Program-made: the position numbers and the translations under genes
Source of the DNA: Imbricaverruca yamaguchii
Taxonomy: Eukaryota; Arthropoda; Thecostraca; Neoverrucidae
DNA length: 64,000 nucleotides
Assembly (NCBI GenBank): GCA_034440575.1
Contig: JAOTOL010000891.1
Span: 1 to 64,000 of the forward strand
Reading direction: 5' to 3'
Notes under the pieces: generated by a model
What the model was told of the DNA's origin: nothing
Database searches by the model: none
Seen by the model: only the letters and a program-made list of their open reading frames with translations
In this document: piece by piece, positions 46,240 through 57,509 of the stretch
Layout of the letters: each line of letters opens with the position of its first letter
Numbering within the stretch: the first letter of the stretch is position 1

Positions 46240-46975
46240 AAGCCGCATGCATTCCCCGAGGTAATGCCAAGGAATATCTCAAGGGAACCGCGATGGCAAA
46301 CCCGAGGAAACATGAAAGGCACGTCCCCAAGAGCACGCCGAGGACACTGCGATGTCCGGGCCGTGTGGACAGCCCCGAGGGCGCCGTGAGAAAAATACGC
46401 CGAAGGCTGTGCGAGGGCACGCCAGGTCGTGGATAAGTCCCCTGGGCTGCCGTAGTGGATACCCTGAGGCGATGTTCGGGCCGACGATACACCACGGGGG
46501 TGCCGTGAGGGGTGGAACGGCGACATTAGGGGGGCTTTTTTTTTGGGGGGGGTGGGGGGGTTTTTAGTGGCAGCCTGGGGGTGCCGTGAGGGGTGGAGCG
46601 GCGATATTAATGGCAGGGCCGTGCCGGCTGCCACGCCTGTCGCCGGCCACTGTTAGCATCTGGCGGCCGGCGGTCGGCGGTCGGCCCGATGTTCGGGCCG
46701 ATCCTCTCGGCACGCCCTGGGGGTGCCGTGAGGGGTGGAGCGGCGATATTAATGGCAGGGCCGTGCCGGCTGCCACGCCGGTCGCCGGCCACTGTTAGCA
46801 TCTGGCGGTCGGCAGTCGGCGGTCGGCCCGATGTTCGGGCAGATCCTCTCGGCACGCCCTGGGGGTGCCGTGAGGGGTGGAGCGGCGATATTAATGGCAG
46901 AGGCTGCCACGCCGGTCGCCGGCCACTGTTAGCTTCTGGCGGCCGGCAGTCGGCCCGAGCTGCGGCCGCTCCTCG
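46240..46975. repeat. 142-bp minisatellite plus degenerate relatives
   Basis: CCTGGGGGTGCCGTGAGGGG starts at 46,574, 46,716 and 46,858, giving a 142-bp period and nearly three copies that also contain CCGGTCGCCGGCCACTGTTA and GTTCGGGCCGATCCTCTCGG. 46,240-46,530 contains shorter diverged units with the same words ('GGGTGCCGTGAGGGG', 'CCCCGAGG'). A T-run and G-run lie at 46,530-46,560. Confidence 0.88.
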
Positions 46976-47164
46976 CTAATCGCTTTCCAATAGTTGACTG
47001 GCCATGGCTGGCGTCATCCGATCCGTGCCAGTCCGACCTGCCCCGGCCAGCCGCCAGCCAGGCCCCGGCACTTCTGCCAGCCAGGCCCCGGCACTTCTGT
47101 CAGTCTTCTGCCGATCGGCGCGCCCTCAAACCGACCGCAGACGGGCTGGCGACGGTGCCAGCAC
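46976..47164. other. GC-rich spacer with a 23-bp duplication
   Basis: 'GCCAGGCCCCGGCACTTCTG' occurs twice in a row (about 47,055-47,100). Otherwise nothing recognised. Confidence 0.6.
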
Positions 47165-47640
47165 GTCAGTGATGGTCAACGGTAGTCAGTAGTTGTCAGT
47201 GGTGGTCAGCGGTAGTCAGTAGTTGTCAGTGGTGGTCAGTGGTGGTCAGTGATGGTCAGCGGTGGTCAATGGCGGTCAGCAGTGATCAGCGGAAGTTAAT
47301 GGTGGTCAGCGGTGGTGATAGTGGTCAGCGGTGGTCAGCGGTGGTCATTGGTGGTAAGTGGTGGCCAATGGTGGTCAGCGGTGGTCAGTAGTGGTCAGCG
47401 GTGGTCAGCAGTGGTCAGTGCTGATCAGTGGTGGCCAGTAGTGGTGTGTGGCGGTCAGCGGTGGTTACTGGTGGTCAGTAGTGGTCAGTGGTGATCAATA
47501 GTGACCATTGGTGGTCAATGGCGGTCAGTAGTGGTCAGTAGTGGTCAGTAGTGGTTAGTGGTGGTCAGTGGCGGCCAGTGGTGGTCAGCGGTGGTCAGTG
47601 GTTTCAGTGGTGGTCAGTGATGTCAGTGGTGGTCATGGAT
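47165..47640. repeat. 10-bp minisatellite (GTGGTCAGxx)n, about 45 copies
   Basis: GTGGTCAGCG/GTGGTCAGTA/GTGGTCAGCA units repeat in register with base changes. The plus strand is G/T-rich. Confidence 0.95.
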
Positions 47641-49640
47641 AGCCAGGGGTGATCAGGAATGGTCAACAGTTGTTGTGGCTGGTTAGAAGTGGTTGCGGCT
47701 GGTCAGGGTCCATCAGAGCTAAGGTCAGATTTGGAAGGGGTTGGCCGTGCTATTCAGGCGTTGTTGGGGCCTGCCAGGGCTGGTGAGGCCTGAACGGCAC
47801 CGGTTGACACCACCGACTGAATCGCTTTTATCTCTGGGAGAAGCTAGCAAGAATAGAACTTGACACTACCTAGCACCTCCTTCCCGGAAGCTGGTTATCT
47901 CCTTCAATTACATCCTAGACTGACCATTGCTAGCCAGTGCATTCCAAGAGCAACTACTTGGCGAGAGATTCTGGCAGAGCCGCCATAGTAGAAGCCACAT
48001 TCCAAGCAATTTTTTTTTGTGTAATTATGAGCCGGGCGAGTGCAGAGTGAGTCGTCTTGCTTATGGGCATAGTTGATACGCGGGACCCCACTCGACCTGC
48101 CCCGATGGTCATCACTGGAACTTTAATGGTTGCTTATTACAACGTTTCAAGTGGTTAATTTCTTCATAGAAAAGTGGAGGCGTCGCCATAAAATTTTATC
48201 GAGATTGAAGTTCCAACGAAGATGAAAACGGCTATTAGGTGTCTGTTTTATTCTAGTTTGCGTTGTGATAGAATTCATTGAAAAAGGTCCAAACTCCGAA
48301 CAAATGCCCGTCAGCAAAAGCGCTACACATTGCCTTTCTTTCTCGTACCTTACCGTCACGGAGCTCGCACACTTATTGCGATGGGGAGAGGAGGCAGAGC
48401 GGAGGGCAGGGCAGACGGTTTATAACGAAGACGATATAATAGTCCAAGCCGTGGCTGGGGATTCCGGGTGGGTACGTACACCCGGGTTTGGCACTCTGCT
48501 AAACTGGAGGAGTAGTGATAGGAGACTCTGGGGATCTTGGGAAAGAACTGATGATGCACTGTTAGGTAATATAAGCTTTTCTCATTAGAAGACAAAGTTG
48601 GTTTGCGTTTATATTATATGTTGTGTATGTTAAGTTAGGTAGTTTCGTCTGCCTTTTTATGTATTTGCTTTCCTATCTTAGCATAATTATTCCAGTATTG
48701 TACGTTGTCGGATGCATTCATTTTAGAACTTCTGGAAATAGCTATTTGAGCAACATATTATAAGCGGTACGGTGGACTGCAAGGTAAAGTTTTGGCCATA
48801 AGGTTCCATGGACCCAAAAGGCGATCAGCGAGCCTAGAGAACTCGGCTGCGGTCGGTTCACAATTGCTCTGCCTCATCATTCGTATGGTGTCAAATCCCG
48901 AGCCCACAGCCCGGCAGTCCTATGCCCTTTATTTGGTCCTGCTCATCTAGCATCCCTAATGGCGACTTTCATTGGCCATTGGAACTTTACACTGTATGTA
49001 CATTGTTCTGAGGGACAAGGTCGAAAGTGAGGTTCTAATATTCGTGTCCATGTGTGACAACCGAAGTGCATGGCTTGAATGCTAAAATTAAGCTCACTGC
49101 CGTGGTTGACTTTCTCTTTTGTTTGCTGCAATTGCTTGCAATTTCAGAATATTCTTGCCTGTTTAGCCATTATTTTCGTTATAATGAACACAAAATGTCG
49201 ACGGACATTTCTATTCTGGGGTCGAGGTGAGAGAGCAGCTACAGTAGCCAACTGACATTAGCTTCCCATGTTCGAACATTTCCAGAACTAAATTGTATGA
49301 AGTGACATTAAGTTTCACCATGATGGGAATTGCAAAATGAATAAAGGAAGTTACCAACTTTCATTGCTAGCCATATTTTTGATATGCTACACATGCGAAT
49401 CGCGACAGTGTGAAATGCCATCGTTTACCACTATAAGCATTTATCCAACGTCTGCTAAGGAAATGAATCTCATTTCGTCTCACGATCAGTGTCCGTTCCT
49501 CTGCAGTAAGGTCTAAAAATATTGCCGAACACCCATCACTAGACGCTGTGGTTAGACGAGGAACGCCCCCCCCCCGAACTGCTAACGCTGACTGTTCGCC
49601 GCGTTTTCAATATGGTATCTGGGGACGCATCGCCACCCCA
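47641..49640. other. No gene recognised
   Basis: The first 200 bp contain eroded GGTCAG-like units. A plus frame at 48,265-48,588 (107 codons) overlaps a minus frame of 79 codons; neither is recognised. A C10 run lies at about 49,567-49,576, just before the LINE. Confidence 0.45.
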
Positions 49641-49660
49641 CGACACACAACACATTTGGA

Positions 49661-50685
49661 ATGCAGCTGAATGTGAACGGATTAAGTCGAAGGATGCAAA
49701 AGGTCAGACAGTTGGTGAAAGACCTTCAAATAGACATAGTCATGTTGCAAGAAACTAAACTGGCTGCAGACAAACCCGCCGAAAAAATCAGCGGAGGAAA
49801 CAAGTGCCTTCGGGCTGATCGAGATGAGTTTGGAGGAGGGCTATGCGACCTATGTCAGCGAGGCAAGTTGCACACACTACTGATCACGTTAAATCCAGAA
49901 TAAATGATGGTCACAGTGAAACATTGAGCTGCAAGGTTGGCCAAGAGAACATACTCAATATTGTCAATCTGTATCTGCCACCAAGCACAACAGGGTACGA
50001 GCCAGCTCTCTTATTTATCTGTGAAATTGAACATTGTCTAGTTGGAGGTGACTTAGTCACTCTACACTCTGGTCTGACTATAGAAGATAGAAGAAGAGTA
50101 AGCATACAGAAGAACCTTGATGAACTATTTCGCCTTAATGACCCCTCAGTGCACACACCTGTACCCTATGCCGCCGATCAATCACCTACCTGTCCCGATG
50201 GCACTTTCTGTTCAGTGGAACTCGCTGTACTCACAGACTGGAGGGTGGTTGCTGAAACCTCGTGGGATCTTAATCCTATCATAATTGAAATGGGCTTAAA
50301 TTGTTCTTTCCCAAGCACCAAAACAACTTTCACAAACTACAAAAAGGCCAACTGGGAAGAGTTTGCAGCCGGTTGTGACTTTCTGCTAGATAATCACGCA
50401 TTTGAAGGCGATGTACAACAGGCTGAAGCCATTCTCAGAATGGTCATCATTACTTCCAGCAAGCACAACGTTCCACAAGGCAAAATTTCTCAATTCAATC
50501 CAAATTGTGCCGAAGAGATTAAGGCGGTGATAAACGAGCGAAATCTCCGAAAGGCCGGGACACCCCCAAACACGGTAGCAATTAATGAGCTTAGCCGCAA
50601 CATCCACACACTTTTCAAACAGCAAGAAAAGAAAAATGTATCTGAGTTGGTATCGAGCACAAATAGAACAACCAGCGTGAAATAA
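49661..50685 (+). pseudogene. LINE AP-like endonuclease remnant
   Basis: The first frame opens 'MQLNVNGLSRRMQKVRQLV ... IDIVMLQETKL'. The L/Q-x-N-NGL start and LQETKL with the catalytic Glu are the hallmarks of AP-type endonucleases of LINEs. After a frameshift near 49,845 the protein continues with 'NIVNLYLPPS', then 'CLVGGDLVTLHSG' where GGDFNAHH is expected, 'FRLNDPSVHTPVP', 'FCSVELAVLTDWRVV', and 'SWDLNPIIIEM' where SDHxPI is expected. The catalytic Asn and the SDH histidine are therefore lost. The linker to the RT follows to the stop at 50,683. Confidence 0.85.
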
Positions 50686-51560
50686 TACTGGAGGGTCACA
50701 AAAACGATTCATAAATAAAAAGACCTGGGCCCAAATGAGCCCCCTGTAATTAGCATGGATGAAAGAATACCATCGCAAAAATATGTTGCTGACAAGCTTA
50801 TAAGCTATTATGCTGATAGATGTAAAGACAGTCCTGTGCACTTAAACAGAAAGATCATTAATAGAATGTAAGATATGAAAGTTGATAGTAGCCTTGAGAA
50901 GCCCTTTGGGGTCCCTAATCTAAGAAAGACAATAGGAGCAAGTAGAAATGCAGGCGCCTGTGCCCCAGACGGCATTGCAATCCATCATCTGAAACACCTT
51001 GGAGAGAGTCCTGCATTTGCTTACATACATTTTGAACTGTTTCATAAACATGGATATCGAAAAGGCCAGAGCACAAACACCCACCTCTCAAAGATGAGTG
51101 CGTATATTTTGGAAGGTCTGAACATGAAGAAACCGCCGGAGAGGACCATTACGCTGTCATTGGATGCGACGAAAGCCTTTGACACAGCCCCAAGATGTAA
51201 ATTGATCGAAATGAGAATTAATATTGACGAAATATATGTGAATGACAAGAAATGACTTTACAGCTACCTGACAGACCGACGGAAAAGCCCAGATTAAATT
51301 TGGTGAAGCCATGTCGCGTACCAGAACCTTTAAAAGCGGCGTTCCCCAAGGAGTGTTATCTACCCAGCTCTTGAACATGTATGTGGCCAAATGCTGTCCC
51401 CCACCACCAGAAATACTTGTCTTGTCTTATGCGGATGGTTTCGTCGTAACCAAGGGATGTTAAATTGCGGACGCTTGAGAGACGAATCCAAAAATACTTG
51501 AAAGCTCTGGTTGAGCAGTTCGAGAGTCTGGAACTACGACTCTCCCCTGCCAAGTCACCG
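50686..51560 (+). pseudogene. LINE reverse transcriptase remnant
   Basis: In changing frames: 'ACAPDGIAIHHLKHLG' (the PDGI block), 'HGYRKGQSTNTHLSKMSAYI' (the HGFRxGxST block), 'TITLSLDATKAFDT' (motif A with both Asp), 'SGVPQGVLSTQLLNMY' (motif B, 51,334-51,381) and 'LVLSYADGFVV' where the active site YADD has become YADG. Stops separate the blocks, for example at 51,253. The SGVPQG-VLS and LPxPP-like 'CCPPPPEILVLSYAD' arrangement is typical of jockey-like RTs common in invertebrates. Confidence 0.88.
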
Positions 51561-51599
51561 GTGACTTAATTCACGTCTGATATACACCAACACTCTTAT

Positions 51600-52560
51600 C
51601 ATCCTGGCATCTCAGTGAATGGCATAAAGCTGCCTCTTGATCTAAGGTTACTCACAAAACCTAAGGTTTTGTGAGTAAGGTTTGACCCCCTCATGTATTT
51701 CAGCAAGCATGTCGAGGAAATAAATAACAAAGCCAGAAGGAAATAGAATGTACTCAGAGCAGTCTCAGGAGCAAACGATGAGCAATCCAAAGAAAGCATA
51801 GTTTATCTGTACAGGCAGTTCATTAGGCCTCACTTTCATAACGCCTCAAATGCATGGCGATCCTACATTAACGAGACAAGTATGAAAGAAATGCAGGTAA
51901 CATAAAATATATGTCTTAGAGCGGCGACAGGCTTGACAAAGATGACTCGCATTTCAGACCTCCACAGAGAAGCGAAGGTTCTTCCAGTGCAGAATCATTT
52001 TGCTATGATTGGAGCTCAGAACGTGGTCAAGTATTTTCGACCCGACCATCCTCTAAACTACTTCGGTGATGTGAGAGACCCTCCAAGACGAATGAAGAGC
52101 ACACCATCACGCTTCTACAACAGCTTCGTACCGTAGATGCCGTTTTATCATGAGACTCTGGTAAAACAACCACTAAAATATATTCACACCACTCTTATAC
52201 GAGACTCACTCGAGAGCTTAGAGAATTCGCGACTTCTCGATGCTGTGCCGCCAGACATCAATGTGAAAGAGGAGACCTCGTCAAGAAAGCTTCGCGTTGA
52301 CTCGGCAAAACTCAGAAGCGGATGGCACCCTGGACTGGAGGACTACCTACACAAAATTGGTGCGTTTTCTTCTTCCATCTGCAGGAGATACTACGACGGC
52401 GAAGGAAATGCCTCTCATCTTCTCTTCATCTGCCTCAATTCTCTACTCTTCGAAACAACCTCTTTATCACTACTACGGAACCTCTGGACCAAACCACTAT
52501 AAGTTGCCGAGCTCTTGATGGAAGCGAGGCTATGACGCGATTATAGTCTGGGGCTGCCTG
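51600..52560 (+). pseudogene. LINE post-RT and C-terminal remnant
   Basis: Blocks 'KHVEEINNKARRK', 'RAVSGANDEQSKESIVYLYR', 'FIRPHFHNASNAW', 'ISDLHREAKVLPVQNHFAMI', 'DPPRRMKSTPSRFY' and 'SAKLRSGWHPGLEDYLHKIG' occur in the order found in jockey-like elements. The Cys/His motif that normally follows is eroded. A perfect hairpin with 14-bp arms lies at 51,648-51,661/51,665-51,678 inside this part. Confidence 0.85.
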
Positions 52561-52575
52561 ATTGACTGACTGACG

Positions 52576-52688
52576 CATTTTGACGGCAGTCGAGCTCAAG
52601 CTGGGAAACCAAACGACCGACAGACCATGCTTTTGACGTCGATTTTTAACATTATGCTCAGTTTAATTACGAGGGAGGTTTGATGTCA
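52576..52688. other. Spacer after the LINE
   Basis: Nothing recognised. Confidence 0.4.
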
Positions 52689-52995
52689 AGAAATGATTCG
52701 GGTCCCGGGTGGGTTTTTTTCAAAGCCATGGCTCCATATCTTAGACCCACGGAGCGATATGTTAGGGTTCAGTACCATTTGTGGAGCCCCAGCGCGATTG
52801 CTCGGGGCTTCACGTGCTTTCTTCGAAGCCCATGATACGAGTATTTGGGGCCTTCTGACACGACTTTTGGGGCTCCGGAATAATTTTGTTGGTCCCAGCT
52901 GATTTTTCGACGTCCCATCATAATTTTTCGGAGCCCCAACTTTTTCCCTCATCTCTGCCATTTTTGGTGCACCGACGCCATTCTTTCGGCCCTAT
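52689..52995. repeat. Degenerate ~30-bp tandem array
   Basis: The words 'GGAGCCCCAGCGCGATT', 'GGGGCTTCACG', 'GGGGCCTTCTGACACGACTT' and 'TTTTGGGGCTCC' recur as in 20.9-21.5 kb and, reversed, 2.99-3.5 kb. Short frames on both strands are by-products. Confidence 0.7.
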
Positions 52996-53410
52996 CATTT
53001 CTCGGGGGAATGTTTGTGCAAAGTGGAACTTAGCATGTCACTTTTCAGAATGCCAACCAGCAATTGAAAGACGCCGGAAAAACGGCGATGGCAACTGAAT
53101 TAGGCTATCTTTTATTCCTTAGTGATATATACCTCACGCTCAAGTTTGCTATCAGTATAGAAAGGATACTCTCTAAGGGGGTCTCGCGTCAGCTGCTCCC
53201 AAGCAAGGAAGCAGAATACCTCCTGGGGAACTCTCCTGGGAAATGTTAACAAGCCCGAAGAAATTCCGCCATCGTGCGATTCCGGTTACGCTACTGGATG
53301 CTAAGCATCCTCCATTGGAAAATGTAGTACACTAATTTCATGTCAAGACGAAAAAGTCGCAATGGTGATGATACAATGATGATATTTTGTTTTCTACTGA
53401 TTCCCTCAAG

Positions 53411-53431
53411 AGAATCCTGGCTACGCCACTG
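53411..53431 (-). mobile_element. hAT-type terminus
   Basis: Read on the minus strand from 53,431: CAGTGGCGTAGCCAGGATTC, the canonical terminus of a large class of hAT elements. The element would extend leftwards and include the degenerate array at 52.7-53.0 kb. I could not find its other end or the matching target duplication (the flank here is TTCAGATC). Confidence 0.6.
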
Positions 53432-54319
53432 TTCAGATCTCCTTCACTAGGGTCGATCCGGAATCCGCAAGCCCACAAAGTTTTCGCCCAGTGTCTTAAG
53501 GCAAGCATGGGCGAGAGTTAGCCCCGAATGATTACAACATTCGATTATCTAGCTAAAATGTTTTGATCTGGCAGCTATAGTCACGCTGCCTGATGTCGGA
53601 GAACAGCAGCCATAACTTGCTTACGCTTACACAATGACCTTTTTTTGGAGCGGAGGTGGTAGCTGAGTGGAACTTATTCGAGCCTGCTCTCTTCGTGAGA
53701 GTCTTGTACTGAAGCCTTCTTGTGAAGTTAAAAAAGTAGCGAAGCCAGCCTATAGCTTCAATACTAGTCCTTCATTCATGAGATCGCATTCAAAGTTGGT
53801 GGGGCAAATGGCGTTTGGCAGGTGCGCCATTCTTTCCAGATAGTGTCCATAAGCCTCATGTTAAGTCACATTAGCATTGGTGTGGCATTGTCCACACTTA
53901 CCTCATGTTGCGCTCCACCCATGCTGTTATTTTGATTCACTCAACTTCCTTTATTTCGGATCATTGTATGAATAGACCTGAACTAGAGCAGACTTGTTGC
54001 GGGACGGGGGTTTGGTTGTATCGATGCTCATAAATGAGGCTTAAGTAGAAGCCAGGTCAATTCCAAATACTTCTGACTTAGCATGTTATTCCGGACAGAG
54101 TATGCTTCTCGTAGGACCAATTTTGTGTGTATGTCTTACATAATCAACTTTATTTAAACTCGCTGGCATGAGAACATCCATCCATGTAAGCACAAGATAG
54201 CATGCATGGAAGACCATATAGTTAAAGCACAGATTATGGACAGTGCGTACAAATCAACTTCTCACCCTATGCATGCACAGCTGTTGGGCGACCATTTATC
54301 CCACGGGTCGGGCAGTGGG
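53432..54319. other. No gene recognised
   Basis: AT-rich, with no open frame of note. Confidence 0.5.
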
Positions 54320-54660
54320 TCGTACGCTGAGCTTTGCGCCGGACCCGCGCGATGTTCGGCCAACACTTCCAGCCGGCGCCGCACGCGATCGGCGGCTATT
54401 TCGAGCGGCGTTCGGCGCCATTAGAGGGCGTCTCGCTGCGCCGGACTCGGGCGCGGTGCCGTATTGGCCACGCAAAACGGCGCATCTCGTGCGCCGCTCG
54501 CAGCGGGCGACCCGCGCCGGCCCGGGCCGGCGGGCGGCGTCTGCCCCGCACTCGTCACGCGCTGACCCCGCCGGCGCCCGCCGACCGCCGGCCAGTTGGC
54601 TTTGGCCGGCGATTCGCTGCCGTTGTGACGCGATCGATTCGTCAGCGCCGAACGACCGTT
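54320..54660. other. GC-rich, CpG-rich patch
   Basis: About 340 bp of very CpG-dense sequence (words such as GCCGGCGCCGCACGCG and GGCCCGGGCCGGCGGGCGGC) in AT-rich surroundings. Frames of up to 156 codons are open on both strands, as expected from GC content. It may be a promoter-type CpG island or an exon; 'MFGQHFQPAPHAIGGYFERR' in one plus frame looks protein-like but is not recognised. It is followed at once by a purine tract. Confidence 0.4.
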
Positions 54661-54862
54661 CATGGGGACGGGAGATGGGAAGGAGAGGGAAAGGGAGAGA
54701 GGACAGGACGTGAGGCAGCAGAAAATCAGAACGAAGATGTAAGACGAGATCGACAGAAGACCAGTGTGTATGAGAGGAAGAGGAAGAGAGAATGAGAGAG
54801 AGATAGAGAGAGATAGAGGGAGAAAGATAGAAAGATAAAGAGAGAGAGGGAGGGAGATATAC
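54661..54862. repeat. Polypurine (GA-rich) tract, about 200 bp
   Basis: The plus strand is mostly G and A with AGAGAG, GGGAG and GATAGA words. Confidence 0.85.
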
Positions 54863-55344
54863 ATTTTTGGTTGGAAGTCCGAGTGAACCAAAATATACAA
54901 CTTCAACTTAATGCAAATTAACTAACATCGATCAAATAAAGCTAACAAGGAAGTAACTGAATACAGCTATGAAGCTCAAAAAGCATCTTTGAACTCTCAA
55001 AGAGCAACAAGAACATTTTTATTTGAAATGTAAACGTATGCTTCGGTTATTTTCGGCACCTCCCGAGCAACTAAGTTGTTCAAATTAATGTGGCAACCAG
55101 TGGCAACTGCTTTCCTAACTTAGAAACGTATTTCAGCATTAATATTCTTTGATTCTATAAATGAATAACCGCTTAAAAGGGGAATCTAATCTTATAGGTA
55201 GTGAATTGTTGATAGGGTATAAATTGTTATTTACAGTTAATTTAATAAACTAGTTAACTAAAACTAGTTAATAGAGTTAAAACTAGTTAATCAGTTCTAA
55301 TCTCGAATGGTAGTAATCATATGATTGCGATGTATGCCGACAAG
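54863..55344. other. No gene; AT-rich with TTAACTAGTTAA words
   Basis: 55,245-55,290 repeats AACTAGTTAA four times, an imperfect palindromic simple repeat. Nothing else recognised. Confidence 0.55.
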
Positions 55345-56325
55345 GTCGATGATGGGACATTGGACTGCTGTACGGGAGGGGTGACGGGGTGGCTGATGGG
55401 GACACTGGACGGCTGCAGGGGAGGGTTGACGGGGTGGCTGATGGGGACACTGGACGGCTGTAGGGGAGGGTTGACGGGGTGGCTGATGGGGGCATTGGAC
55501 GGCTGTACGGGAGGGTTGACGGGGTGGCTGATGGGGACACTAGACGGCTGTAGGGGATGGGTGACGGGGTGACTGATGGGGACACTGGACGGCTGTAGGG
55601 GAGGGGTGACGGGGTGGCTGATGGGGACACTGGACGGCTGAAGGGGAGGAGTGACGGGGTGGCTGATGGGGACACTGGACGGCTGTAGGGGAAGAGTGAC
55701 GGGGTGGCTGATGGAGACACTGGACGGCTGTAGGAGAGGGTTGCTGGGGTGGCTGATGGGGGCATTGGACGGCTGCAGGAAGGGGTGACGGGGTGGCTGA
55801 TGGGGGCATTGGACGGCTGTAGGGGAGGGGTGACGGGGTGGCTGATGGGGACACTGGACGGCTGTAGGGGAGGGTTGACGGGGTGGCTGATGGGGGCATT
55901 GGACGGCTGTAGGGGAGGGGTGACGGGGTGGCTGATGGGGACACTGGACGGCTGTAGGGGAGGGTTGACGGGGTGGCTGATGGGGACACTGGACGGCTGT
56001 AGGGGAGGGTTGACGGGGTGGCTGACGGGGATATTGGACGGCTGTACGGGAGGGTTGACGGGGTGGCTGATGGGGACATTGGACGGCTGTAGGGGAGGGT
56101 TGACGGGGTGGCTGATGGGGACACTGGACGGCTGTAGGGGAGGGTTGACGGGGTGGCTGATGGGGACATTGGACGGCTGTAGGGGAGGGGTGACGGGGTG
56201 GCTGATGGGGACACTGGACGGCTGTAGGGGAGGGGTGACGGGGTGGCTGATGGGGACACTGGACGGCTGTAGGGGAGGGGTGACGGGGTGGCTGATGGGG
56301 ACACTGGACGGCTGTAGGGGAGGTT
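55345..56325. repeat. 45-bp minisatellite, about 21 copies
   Basis: The unit is GGCTGATGGGGACACTGGAC followed by GGCTGTAGGGGAGGGTTGACGGGGT. 45 is a multiple of three, so a plus frame reads the 15-residue GWLMGTLDGCRGGLT repeat. All three minus frames are stop-free in the unit, reading PVSPSATPS, PHQPPRHPS or LQPSSVPIS repeats for up to 396 codons with occasional frame slips. Openness in all three minus frames argues that repeat composition, not selection, keeps them open. Confidence 0.97.
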
Positions 56326-56528
56326 GGTACCTCCGTCGAGCGTCTGACGGTATCGCCGTTGAACGATTTCAGAAGCAGTCGGCACGGCTTTGCGGCCTGC
56401 CCCGACACCGTGCGCGCCGCTATGGCTGGCAGGCAGCTGCCGGCACGCTCGGCCCGGTCCGAGCAACACCCGCCGACAGCTGAGAACAAGAGCATCGCCA
56501 CCATCACTGTCGACTACATCACGCGCTG
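56296..56528 (+). CDS. Weak candidate exon (GC-rich)
   Basis: A plus frame of about 77 codons runs out of the 45-bp array and ends at CGCTG|GTAAGT (GT at 56,529), a consensus 5' splice site. Its non-repeat part includes 'VERLTVSPLNDFRSSRHG' and 'ENKSIATITVDYITRW', which look protein-like. A possible acceptor at 56,693 (CACTACAG) would join it to a frame open to the TGA at 56,854; the nearer acceptor at 56,680 would give an immediate stop. No family is recognised, and GC-rich DNA has few stops, so chance is a real alternative. Confidence 0.27.
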
Positions 56529-56859
56529 GTAAGTGCCGCGCCGCCGCCGCCGGCAGACGCGCGCCTTCCGGTCCAGCCGCCGGACGCCAGCTGTCCGCGG
56601 CTCTCGCCAGCCCTCCCCCCCTTCCGCCCCCCCCACGGGAGTCGGCACAGCCACCCGGTGACCAGAGTGTATCTCTGTGCAGAGCCACTACAGTCGACGT
56701 GGTCCATCACTGATGTCGGCTCCGATGCGGGACCGTTCGAGCCCGGCAGCCACCGGCTCGCAGTGGAAGACTTGGGCTTCAAAATGCCAGGCGGAGCAAA
56801 TCTCACCTGCCAAAATGCTTGAACACGCCGTCGACTGCATTAATCACAATTATTGACGT

Positions 56860-57505
56860 CACCATCAATGTTGATAGGGAGAAATATAAGGGTTTCGCAT
56901 TGATCATAGCAATATTTCTACCTCCGGTCTATTTGCAATCACAAGCAACGCACATTTGCAACTCACTTGACTTAGGTGGGTGAGTAAATTGAAGTGAACA
57001 CTCCTACAAGAACAGTCACTGAGGTTCGTACGAGCAATGAACGGGCTTGCCCGAGTGCTTGCTGAAGGCTATGCGCTAGCCATGGTCGACCTTTTCGTAA
57101 ATGTGCTGGGGGTATTTTTTTCTTGCAAAAAACTGTGGTCCACATCGAATTACTCAATAGTACTGAATAGCAACAATATAAAATCATCCCATTGATTCTT
57201 GCTTAACGCCCCCGCTAATCTCTTTGAGAAAACAAAAGATAAGCAACATTAATTTTTCATCTTCAATCTTTCAGCGATCAATCATGTCGAATATAAATTG
57301 TGTACTTGGCGTCAAATGTCTTCACTAAGAAGGCCATTCTAGGTTCGCGTATATGTCATCAAGAAGACTGCGTAATGAAAGTATCGTCAATTTCAATTGA
57401 CACGCTATGTTAGAAACTAGCGAACTGAAACAATACTTGGCTAATATCTGTCACAGACGAAATCAAGTTATAATACAGTCACATTAAGGCTGACTGTATC
57501 ATCTT
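56860..57505. other. No gene recognised
   Basis: AT-rich, with no open frame above 71 codons. Confidence 0.5.
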
Positions 57506-57509
57506 ATCA

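Larger units (their letters stand above)
49650..52575 (+). mobile_element. LINE with endonuclease and reverse transcriptase, inactive
   Basis: A nearly full-length ORF2-type region in the order endonuclease (49.66-50.3 kb), linker, reverse transcriptase (50.9-51.5 kb), post-RT block (51.6-52.0 kb), C-terminal region (52.1-52.5 kb), and a 3' terminus with three TGAC repeats (52,562-52,575). A short tandem 3' tail is typical of CR1/jockey-type LINEs. At least five frame changes and many stops inactivate it. No ORF1-like protein is visible upstream, so it is probably 5'-truncated. It is distinct from the two other LINE fragments in the window. Confidence 0.9.

Noticed and set aside
55317..56688. 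382- and 396-codon minus-strand frames with Pro/Ser-rich repeats
   Set aside because: All three minus frames are open across the 45-bp unit, with slips between phases; not called as genes. The signal-like start is mentioned only as a finding.
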